From NCBI GenBank assembly GCA_012959865.1, contig DUCH01000087.1:1-35135 (forward strand): a DNA stretch of 35,135 nucleotides, written 5' to 3'. Below are positions 8,563 through 15,882 of the stretch, piece by piece. The notes under the pieces were generated by a model. It ran no database searches and had not been told where the DNA came from. It saw nothing but the letters and a program-made list of their open reading frames with translations. Position 1 is the stretch's first letter. The number at the start of each line of letters is the position of its first letter. A program made the translations under genes and the position numbers. Origin of the DNA: Myxococcales bacterium (GTDB lineage: Bacteria > Myxococcota_A > UBA9160 > UBA4427).

Positions 8563-9414
8563 TCAGATTCCGGGGGCAGCGCTTTCTCTGATTTCGGCTT
8601 CGACAAGATCGACGAGGACCGAGCCCGAAACTTCGTTCAGGTGAATCGTATCGGTGAGCAACTTCATTCGATGGCGTTCTGCGATGCGATCCCATGTCCA
8701 ACCAAGGAGATACCGCAAAAGCATCGCCTTGAAGATCAATCGGTTCGCCGTCTGCGCGCTATAAAGGGGGGCATCTTCGAAAGAGTCCGAAAGCAGACGG
8801 TCGCGCAGTACCCGCCCAAAAGGAGCGCACGCCACGCCACGCTCGGCCGCCTCGCTCTCGATGAACGTGTTGAAACCCTCGACGACTTCATCAATTTCTT
8901 GCCCGCCGCGCTCGCCCATGGGAGGAAGCGTGACCGCAATCACCCGAGTGCCCGAGTATTCGCCCAGCTCGTCCAAGAGTTCACGGTAGCTCTGAACGAA
9001 AAATTCTTCGCTGGGCCGTTCGGGAAGGTCCATGTCTTTGACGTAGCGCACGGCGATTTTCTCGTCGTTGACGCCCCGTGCGTCGTTCGTCCCCACCAGA
9101 AGAACCACGTACGCGGGCTCGCTCGAAACAATCTGCTCGGCTCGCTGAAGCATATTCCAGGCCAACTGGCCGTTGATCCCCGCATTGAGAACCGTGTACC
9201 CCGACGGCTCCAGGCGACTCGCCAGGGCATGGACATAGTCGAAGCTTCCGTTGCCGTGGGTGAGGCTGTCGCCAAGACAGATCACCACTTTCTCGCGATC
9301 CGCGGCGAGCGAGGAGTGAAAATTATCCAGCCGCTCCATGTGCTGATGGCCGATCAGCGGCTGAATCCGTAGAACAACCCAAGCGATAAGGATGGCGGCG
9401 ATAAGGAGAAGCAT
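8563..9414 (-). CDS. SGNH/GDSL-family hydrolase, membrane-anchored
   Basis: The product is 283 residues. The N-terminus is one hydrophobic segment (MLLLIAAILIAWVVL), either an uncleaved anchor or a signal. The SGNH blocks are clear: GDS with Ser50 in CLGDSLTHGNG, Gly79 in NAGINGQ, Asn110 in VGTNDARG, and the Asp255-x-x-His258 pair in DTIHLNE. The enzyme should hydrolyse an ester such as a lipid, an acetyl group on a glycan, or a lysophospholipid. The start at 9414 is preferred over a GTG at 9420 because GAGGT then has normal spacing. It is in the same orientation as the acyl-CoA dehydrogenase pair, 113 bp upstream of them, so it may be cotranscribed. Confidence 0.9.
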   Translation of the reverse strand: MLLLIAAILIAWVVLRIQPLIGHQHMERLDNFHSSLAADREKVVICLGDSLTHGNGSFDYVHALASRLEPSGYTVLNAGINGQLAWNMLQRAEQIVSSEPAYVVLLVGTNDARGVNDEKIAVRYVKDMDLPERPSEEFFVQSYRELLDELGEYSGTRVIAVTLPPMGERGGQEIDEVVEGFNTFIESEAAERGVACAPFGRVLRDRLLSDSFEDAPLYSAQTANRLIFKAMLLRYLLGWTWDRIAERHRMKLLTDTIHLNEVSGSVLVDLVEAEIRESAAPGI

Positions 9415-9649
9415 TCCCACGACCTCGACATACTAGTGCGACTCGGGCCGAGACCCCACCGTGCGATCCGAGCCGGCCCCAATTTTCCGGCACGGGCAGA
9501 GCGGGGAGGGGAACGGCTCGATTCGGCGCAGATTGCCGTTTCCGGTGGCGACTTCCCGGTCGGGCTTCAAACAGGTCCGGCCGCGCTTGGAGGACCTCGG
9601 CGGTTACCTCGAGCGGGCACTCCAGAAAAACTCCCTGTCAGGGCTCAGT

Positions 9650-10207
9650 TCACCGCCATTGCCCCGCGGACCGTTCAAAGAGTCCCTCGATGGCGGCCAA
9701 CCCGTTCTCCTCGAGGAAGCGTGTACCGGTCCCGGCAAAGTGCTCGTGGGTAATCACCGGTGCAACTTCGGGCTGCCACCCCTCGCGTCCCCAATAAAAC
9801 CAGCCGTCCTGATCCTGGTCGAAGACGAACAGCGGCTTGTTGCAGAGCTTCGCGAACTCGGCCCCCCAGCCGGTTCCTCCCTTGACGGTCTGATCTTCGA
9901 GAATTTTCCCCACGACGTAGATTTCCTGTCCATTGTTGACCTGGTGCCAGATGCTCTGAAGGACCTTTTTGAAGAGTGGCGTATCCTTGTACCGGCGGTG
10001 CATGAGGTTGCTCACGTAGGCCAGACTCACATCGCCTTGTTCGAGTTCGCGATGGGTCAAGACGCGAATGCCACGCCCCCGGGCATCGGAATGTTCGGCG
10101 AAAGTGAAGTTGACCTCTTCCACCCCGTATCGCTCCGCCGCCGCTCCGAAAGCGGCCTCCGCCCCATTCGCAGCGCCACTATAAAGAACGCAATCGTCAA
10201 TATTCAT
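9650..10207 (-). CDS. Conserved unknown with a Rossmann/SLOG-like N-terminus
   Basis: The product is 185 residues and soluble. GGAGG lies 7 bases before ATG 10207. The N-terminal segment VLYSGAANGAEAAFGAAAE (residues 7-25) has a strand, a glycine loop and a helix, as in LOG/DprA/YpsA-type (SLOG) nucleotide-binding folds. A second glycine-rich turn, GGTGWGAEFAKLCNKPLFVF, near residues 115-134 would fit the later strand of such a fold. An aromatic segment (DGWFYWGREGW) follows. No catalytic motif is certain. SLOG proteins bind or process nucleotides or their derivatives. Applying that here is inference and the role is unknown. Neighbours on the same strand are the SGNH hydrolase and the sulfotransferase. 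Confidence 0.82.
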   Translation of the reverse strand: MNIDDCVLYSGAANGAEAAFGAAAERYGVEEVNFTFAEHSDARGRGIRVLTHRELEQGDVSLAYVSNLMHRRYKDTPLFKKVLQSIWHQVNNGQEIYVVGKILEDQTVKGGTGWGAEFAKLCNKPLFVFDQDQDGWFYWGREGWQPEVAPVITHEHFAGTGTRFLEENGLAAIEGLFERSAGQWR

Positions 10208-10303
10208 GCCGGTCCTCCGAATGGGCCTCGCTACTACGATGCAAAACCTTGCTCCCCATGCCCGCCTGGCATCCCTTAGGCCGAGTTGAGTAGCCCTCAG
10301 ACT

Positions 10304-11461
10304 CTAGGCGAGATCAAAACGATCGATATACCAGGCCAAACGATCCCGAACGCGCGCCTCGCTCAGCCCATAGCGCTCGAGGTCGTATTCGTGGGTCCCG
10401 TGCTTGCCCCGGGGATTCGCGGTCAAATGCGCTCCCATGGCTTCTTCGGCGGCAGACTCGAGCGGCAATTCGAAGTGATCATAAATCTTTCGCATCACCC
10501 CCATCGAGTCGGACACGAAATCCGCGAAACGAATATCGATGAACCTAAGGGGATCCGACCGATCCCGAACCGCATATCCCCGCTCGAGGGAAGTGGCGCA
10601 GAAGTCGAGCACCGTTTCACCCAGACCGACCTGGGGCGAGCACCCCTGGGTCTGAAGCAGGGTTTCCATCATGCTGCAATACGACGCGATAGCTTCGACA
10701 GGATCCCGGTGGGTGAGCACGATACAGCAATCCGGAAACGTCTCCACGATGGCATCCATGGCCCAAAGGTGCGCCGGAGATTTCAGGAGCCAACGATCCC
10801 CGGGGCGCTGCCAGTCGACCATCTTGAGGAGATCACGGTAGTAGAGGTACTGCGGCTTAAGATCGCGATTGCGAAAGAATGATGCATACGGCTCCATCAA
10901 CACCTCGACACCTTGATGGACGTTCTCGAACGTAATGGCCATGGGAATAACGCATTCTTCGGGTGTGTCCGCGTCGGCAAAATGGATGCGGGTAAAGTCG
11001 GGGTTTCGCTCGCGCATTTTCGCGAAGGTCGCTTTCATTGCGGTGTGCCGAGGGTCCTCGGCGCCCTCTTCAAGACCCTCGAGGGGCTCCGGAAAAGTGC
11101 CCTCCCAAAGCAGGAGAGGCCGGGCCGCCGGGTCCATCCCCAGAAGATTGAAAGTCGCCGACGTACCGGTCCTCGGCAGCCCGCTAAGAAACATCGGCCT
11201 GAGAATTTTGCGCTCATGAATTTCAGGATGCGCTGTGAAGGCTGCCTCGACGCGCAGGCGGGTCGCCAAGAGTCTGAGCAGGCGCTTCCAATTCGAGCGA
11301 CGACCGCGTTCGTCGAGGCCGGCGGTCGAATCCAACATTTCACACAAAACGGCGAGCCCCTCCCGGAAGCGAGGATCACCAAAATCATCGAGACCAGTCG
11401 CTTCCCGAGCAGCCTCAAGCAGAGGCTCGATCTTGAATTCAAAGGAGCCTACTTCGCTCAA
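10304..11461 (-). CDS. PAPS-dependent sulfotransferase family protein
   Basis: The product is 385 residues. The 5'-phosphosulfate loop is SGLPRTGTS at residues 93-101, close after a strand (ILRPMFL). The 3'-phosphate site is VLTHRDPVEAIASY at 248-261, with Arg252 and Ser260 as expected ligands. WLLKSPAHLWAMD matches the conserved KSP segment. The family transfers sulfate from PAPS to hydroxyl or amine groups. The length and the long N-terminal helical part match the Sulfotransfer_3-type proteins common in bacteria with steroid or lipid catabolism genes. The acceptor is unknown. No sulfate activation genes are in the window. The upstream neighbour on the same strand is the DsbA/HCCA-like gene, 64 bp away. 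Confidence 0.92.
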   Translation of the reverse strand: MSEVGSFEFKIEPLLEAAREATGLDDFGDPRFREGLAVLCEMLDSTAGLDERGRRSNWKRLLRLLATRLRVEAAFTAHPEIHERKILRPMFLSGLPRTGTSATFNLLGMDPAARPLLLWEGTFPEPLEGLEEGAEDPRHTAMKATFAKMRERNPDFTRIHFADADTPEECVIPMAITFENVHQGVEVLMEPYASFFRNRDLKPQYLYYRDLLKMVDWQRPGDRWLLKSPAHLWAMDAIVETFPDCCIVLTHRDPVEAIASYCSMMETLLQTQGCSPQVGLGETVLDFCATSLERGYAVRDRSDPLRFIDIRFADFVSDSMGVMRKIYDHFELPLESAAEEAMGAHLTANPRGKHGTHEYDLERYGLSEARVRDRLAWYIDRFDLA

Positions 11462-11525
11462 AATCTGCTCCTCGCCAAGAAGTGCGCGCGACGAGATACC
11501 ACAGGCCCTTCCAGAATTTTGGACA

Positions 11526-12134
11526 TCATTTTCCCTCCGAGGCCCCAGCCAACGCCAACTCGACGAAAATCAACCGATCGCTTCCAAAAAAGAGTTCGCC
11601 ATTGACGAAGAAAGAAGGTGCGCCGAATACGCCCCGGGATACGGCCTCTTCGGTGGTCTCGCGCAATGCCGCCTTGACTTCGGGCGCGGTAGAGGCCTCG
11701 GCGAGCTTGCCCGCATCCACACCCCCTGCTTCGAGTTCGTCCGCCAGAACGACCGGATCGGCAAGGTTCTTCTCTCGCTCCCAGAACGCCGAAAAAACGG
11801 TCGCGTGAAACAGCTCAAAAACTCCACCTGCCACGGCTGCATGCGCGTATCGCATGAGCCCGAGAGTGTTGATCGGAAAGTGGGGGTTGCTGCGGAAAGC
11901 AAGTCCGTAGTAATCCACCCAACGCCGCATCTCGGTTCCGAAATAATTTCGCTTGGCATCCACGGGCTCTTGAGCGGGAGATCGATTCCCCGTCGCCTTG
12001 AAGACCCCGCCCAAAAGCATCGGGCGATAATCGATGCGGCAGCCGGTCCGCTCGATCAACCCGGCCAGCTGGGTGTCGGCGATATAGCTGTAAGGACTTC
12101 CATAGTCGTAAAAGAACTCGACAACAGTCGACAA
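11526..12134 (-). CDS. DsbA-like 2-hydroxychromene-2-carboxylate isomerase family protein
   Basis: The product is about 202 residues if translation starts at TTG 12134, which I prefer. GGAAGGGAAGC directly precedes that codon, and the protein then begins MSTVVEFFYDYGSPYSYIAD, exactly where this family normally begins. A longer frame to 12224 adds 30 residues of no family character. Ser13 in GSPYSY is at the kappa-GST/HCCA-isomerase active position, and there is no CxxC, so it is not a disulfide oxidase. A cis-Pro segment, GVFGAPSFFVNGELFFG, ends the thioredoxin fold. HCCA isomerases use glutathione in naphthalene-type breakdown. Many relatives have other, unknown substrates, so the precise reaction is open. 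Confidence 0.9.
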   Translation of the reverse strand: MSTVVEFFYDYGSPYSYIADTQLAGLIERTGCRIDYRPMLLGGVFKATGNRSPAQEPVDAKRNYFGTEMRRWVDYYGLAFRSNPHFPINTLGLMRYAHAAVAGGVFELFHATVFSAFWEREKNLADPVVLADELEAGGVDAGKLAEASTAPEVKAALRETTEEAVSRGVFGAPSFFVNGELFFGSDRLIFVELALAGASEGK

Positions 12135-12312
12135 AGCTTCCCTTCCCAAGTGCTCGCGGACCCTGAACGTGGGACGCCGCGCGGAGAGCCAGAAAGAAAA
12201 CCCGATTTCTCGAGCCCGCGCCATCCCCCGGCCGCCTGGAGTGACGAGCCTCCGCCACGAAGTGCGAGAGCGGTTCAGCCGACGGGTGAGCGAATTTCCC
12301 GTCGTGGATGCT

Positions 12313-12368
12313 CCGGACTGCGACGACCGGTTTACGGCAACCGGACTGCGACAACCGGCCTACGACGG
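12313..12368. repeat. 28-bp imperfect tandem duplication at the sixA stop codon
   Basis: Two adjacent 28-base copies (12313-12340 and 12341-12368) begin CCGGACTGCGAC and match at 22 of 28 positions by eye. The second copy includes the stop codon and last codons of the sixA-like gene. The first lies in the intergenic space downstream of it. Confidence 0.8.
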
Positions 12369-12869
12369 CGGGTTTTCGTCGGGCTTGCCAAATTCGATCA
12401 GATCACCGCAGCCCCGCTCCAATTGGCTCCAGCGCGAAATCTTGAGTCCGATACGCGCTATCCCGCACGTGGGAAGCCCGAACCCGTGCTTGTCACAGAG
12501 CCAATCCCATAACTCGCTGAGCCCCGGATTGTGACCAACCACCACCAGGTGCTGGATATCGGCGGGCGCCTCGCGAATCGAATCCCTCAGGGTGCTCATA
12601 TGGGCCAGATAGAGACTGGAACGGATGTCCACATCCGCGGAGCCGAGCGCGACAGAATCTGCGAGGATTGTCGTCGTGGAGAGCGCTCGCTCGGCGTCGC
12701 TGGTCCAGACCCCGTCGGGCTCAAAACCGCGATCGGCCAAGCGTGCCCTCAGGCGGATCGCGTCCTCTCGTCCGCGTTCGGTCAGAGGGCGGTCGCAATC
12801 CCGGATCCGCGAGCCGTGCTCGGACTCGGCTTCGGCATGCCGGATCAGCGTCAAGAGTCGTTTGCTCAT
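12360..12869 (-). CDS. sixA: SixA-type phosphohistidine phosphatase
   Basis: The product is 169 residues and belongs to the histidine phosphatase superfamily. The catalytic motif is LIRHAEAE with Arg10 and the nucleophile His11. A second Arg is in SDAERALST (Arg61), and the second catalytic His is His113 in VVVGHNPGLSEL. The short length and the RHAEAE form match SixA, which in Escherichia coli removes phosphate from histidine in phosphotransfer proteins. It is 118 bp downstream of a large hybrid histidine kinase gene on the same strand, which supports a role in damping that kinase's phosphorelay. That link is inference. The ribosome binding site is weak (GAGGG). Confidence 0.9.
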   Translation of the reverse strand: MSKRLLTLIRHAEAESEHGSRIRDCDRPLTERGREDAIRLRARLADRGFEPDGVWTSDAERALSTTTILADSVALGSADVDIRSSLYLAHMSTLRDSIREAPADIQHLVVVGHNPGLSELWDWLCDKHGFGLPTCGIARIGLKISRWSQLERGCGDLIEFGKPDENPPS

Positions 12870-12987
12870 GGGCGTAGGCCCTCGTTCGGGTTTTTCACAC
12901 CCCGCCCCCCCTTGTCCCCAGGCCGTTGGGACTCCAGGACTGTTTCAGCGATGCAGAGCTTAGCGACAAGCGTTCAAGCCTCCACGA

Positions 12988-15789
12988 TTATTTGGCACTC
13001 GGGATGGAGACAAGTGGGACCGTGAGGGGAAGACGAACCGTGAACTCGGCGCCGGCGCCCTCTTCACTTTCGACGGTCAAGGATCCGTCGTGCTCCGCAA
13101 CGATCCGCTGGCTGATCGAGAGCCCCAGACCCGTACCGCCCTGGGCATCTTTCGTCGTATAGAAAGGCTCAAAAAGCTGGTGCAATTTCTCGGAGCAAAT
13201 CCCCGGGCCATCATCCCGAATCCGCAGGACGATCGAGTCCCCGTCCCGAGCCAGCACAACACCGATCTCGCCACCCCCTCCGCCCAAGGCCTCTACGGCG
13301 TTCTTGAGAAGATTTAGGAAAACCTGGTTGAGCCCACCGGGGTCACCCGAAATTTTGGGTAGACCGGGCTCCACTTCAACCTCAATTCGCGCGTTGGCGG
13401 CGCTGATCGAATGGCCCACCAGGGTCAGGGTTGACCGCAGGCCCACTTCGAGATCCACTGGACCGTGAACCGCCCCGATGCGCCCGGGGCGGGCAAAATC
13501 GTGGAGGTCGCCCACCAGAGAGGCCGTGCGCTTCAACCCGTCGCCTACGATCCCCGAAAGTTCGAGCACTGTGTCGACCAGTTCGCGCGCATTTCGGCCC
13601 CCCGATTCGCGCTGATAGGTTTCCAGACGGCGGATCAAATCGGCAGGATTCTCAGAGTCCATCTCCATCATCTCCGCAGCAAGTTCGCCGAGATCTCTGA
13701 CCGATGTCTCCATGGCGCGAACCGCATTCAGCGCAAAGTTGACGGGGTTGTTGACCTCATGGGCGAGGCCCGCGGCCAACTCTCCAATCGCGGCCAGACG
13801 CTCGGACTGCACGAGCTGGACTTCGGCCTGCTTGAGTTCGTCGAGGGTCGTCTGGAGTTCAGAATTCTGATGAGCCAGTTCCCGCTGCAAGCTCGCAACT
13901 CGCACCAGGGAACGCACTCGCGCCAGCAACTCACGCGGATGAAAGGGCTTCGTCACGTAATCGTCCGCACCCAGCTCGAGTCCCTCGATCTTCATGTCCC
14001 GCTCGGCCTTCGACGTGACCAGTACAACGGGGATGTGTCGAGTATCGGCGTCTCCTTTTATGGCTCGACAAAGTTCCAAACCGGAGAGTTCGGGCATCAT
14101 GACGTCGGAAAGAACCAAATCTGGCGGAGACTTTCGGATGGCCTCCAAGGCTTCTCGCCCGTTCTTCGCCGTCCGCACCCTGAATTCTCGCCCCACCAAC
14201 ATCGCGAGCAGAGCACGCATATCGGGGTTGTCCTCGGCGATGAGAATCTCTCCCAAGAGCTCGGCGGATTTCGGTATGATTTTCACGCCCTCTTCTTGCG
14301 GGGACTCGTCGGCCTGGCGATCGGCCCAACGCAGCACCGAACGGTCCATCTCGGGCAGGGAACCGACTTCTCGTTTGCTCGGTCCGCTGGTCCCTGCATC
14401 AACAGCTTCGACCAGTCCCGCAAGGGAATCCCCGAGGCCGTGCGCTCGGCCGCTCTCGTCGCGAATGGTCTCTTCGTCCAGAACTGCGTCGGGTTCTCCG
14501 ATCGGAATCACGATATGAATCGTGGTTCCCCGGCCCTCGCCGTCGCTCGCGGCCCAGATGCGTCCACCGTGGAGTTCCACCATCTCCTTGGCCAGGGCGA
14601 GGCCGATTCCGGTGCCCTCGTGCCGACGCGTTGCCGAATCGTCCACCTGGGCGAAGCGGTCGAAGACCGCCTCGAGCTGGCTCGGCGGAATTCCTACTCC
14701 GGTATCCGCCACCGCCAGAGCGACCTCATCATCGCCCATCACCTTGGCGGAGACCGTGATTCGCCCCCCGGAATCGGTAAATTTCAGTGCGTTACCCACA
14801 AGGTTGACAAACACCTTGTCGAGGGCCGCGGCGTCGCCATTGATCGTCGGCACCTCCCCAAACCCATTCATTTCCAGCTGCACCTGCTTGCGCCGAGCCA
14901 AGGGCTCCGCGCTGGCGAGCAACTCCTCTACCAGCGAACTCAGCTGCATGGGCCGGCGAACCAGCGCGAGCTGTTCGTTCTCGAGCTTGGCAAAGTCCAA
15001 CAGGTTATTGATCATCCGATGAAGCCGACGGCCGTTGGCCAACATCATGTCTACGGTCTTCTGCACCTCGACCGGAAGCGGCCCCAGCTCCCCGCTGCGC
15101 AAAGCGTCGAGGGGCGAAAGAATCAGGGTCAAAGGCGTGCGGAGCTCGTGGTGAATATTCGCACTGAAGCGTGACTTGGCGCGGTCGAGTTGCGCCAACT
15201 CATCATGCGCCTCCTCGAGTTCACGCTTCTGGCAGAAATCGGCGAAACGCATACGGTCCATATGCATGGAAGCCCAACACGCCTCGGCGCACGCGGCGCC
15301 GAGAAAGAAAAGATTTTCCCCGAACGTCGCCCAGGAAATCGGATCAGAGGTATAGAGAGGCAGAGCGGCATAGCTAGCGAACATCATGGCCCCGATGGCT
15401 GCGGACTGCCGCGCATCCACGGGAGTGATCACTCCCATCCCGACCACCAGCAAGATCATTCCCACGTAGTATCCGCTGCTCACGCCTCCCGTCTGGACGA
15501 CCATGGTCATGAAGAGAAGCGATCCCAACGCGCAGACCGCGCCCACCGAGGGCACAGGCCAACGCCGGGCGGTTCCAGAGTAGATGACCCAAAGGGCCGC
15601 ATTCAGCGCGAGCCGCAAGCCGAAGAAAGAACCGAATTGATCGGGATGCAGTATCCAATCGGCAGGGATAAAAACGAATGTCTGGAGCAGAAAGAAAATC
15701 AGGACGGCATTGCGCAAAGCCGGGGCGAGCAAATCGCCTTCGATGTGATCCCGATAGTCGCGATAACGAGTGTGCCCCGCTTCTTTCAT
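12988..15789 (-). CDS. Hybrid sensor kinase: membrane domain, kinase, receiver, second kinase
   Basis: The product is 933 residues. Residues about 25-175 hold several membrane helices and no large periplasmic domain. The first kinase has the phospho-acceptor His214 in NIHHELRTPL, N-box VFVNLVGNALKF, DTGVGIP, and GTGIGLALAKEM. A linker (about 430-510) leads to a receiver domain with Asp519-Glu-Asp region IAEDNPDM, phosphorylated Asp562 in LSDVMMPELSG, and Lys614 in VTKPFHP. A coiled coil follows, then a second kinase with His677 in LAHEVNNPVNFAL, N-box VFLNLLKNAVEAL, and GTGLGLSISQRI. Two complete kinase cores in one chain is uncommon. The second core is NtrB/ZraS-like. A SixA-type phosphatase follows and the PilZ fusion precedes it on the same strand. 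No separate cognate regulator is adjacent. Confidence 0.94.
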   Translation of the reverse strand: MKEAGHTRYRDYRDHIEGDLLAPALRNAVLIFFLLQTFVFIPADWILHPDQFGSFFGLRLALNAALWVIYSGTARRWPVPSVGAVCALGSLLFMTMVVQTGGVSSGYYVGMILLVVGMGVITPVDARQSAAIGAMMFASYAALPLYTSDPISWATFGENLFFLGAACAEACWASMHMDRMRFADFCQKRELEEAHDELAQLDRAKSRFSANIHHELRTPLTLILSPLDALRSGELGPLPVEVQKTVDMMLANGRRLHRMINNLLDFAKLENEQLALVRRPMQLSSLVEELLASAEPLARRKQVQLEMNGFGEVPTINGDAAALDKVFVNLVGNALKFTDSGGRITVSAKVMGDDEVALAVADTGVGIPPSQLEAVFDRFAQVDDSATRRHEGTGIGLALAKEMVELHGGRIWAASDGEGRGTTIHIVIPIGEPDAVLDEETIRDESGRAHGLGDSLAGLVEAVDAGTSGPSKREVGSLPEMDRSVLRWADRQADESPQEEGVKIIPKSAELLGEILIAEDNPDMRALLAMLVGREFRVRTAKNGREALEAIRKSPPDLVLSDVMMPELSGLELCRAIKGDADTRHIPVVLVTSKAERDMKIEGLELGADDYVTKPFHPRELLARVRSLVRVASLQRELAHQNSELQTTLDELKQAEVQLVQSERLAAIGELAAGLAHEVNNPVNFALNAVRAMETSVRDLGELAAEMMEMDSENPADLIRRLETYQRESGGRNARELVDTVLELSGIVGDGLKRTASLVGDLHDFARPGRIGAVHGPVDLEVGLRSTLTLVGHSISAANARIEVEVEPGLPKISGDPGGLNQVFLNLLKNAVEALGGGGGEIGVVLARDGDSIVLRIRDDGPGICSEKLHQLFEPFYTTKDAQGGTGLGLSISQRIVAEHDGSLTVESEEGAGAEFTVRLPLTVPLVSIPSAK

Positions 15790-15882
15790 ACCCTTCAGAA
15801 ATCGGCCGGGGCGGCGAAAACTTTAAATAACGCGACGACTTGGGCACTCTTTTCGCGTCCCTGAACCCCGGTGAGAATTCCC

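Noticed and set aside
13465-15174. Plus-strand frame of 569 residues opposite the hybrid kinase
   Set aside because: It is antisense to a gene with all kinase and receiver motifs, and its composition is not protein-like.
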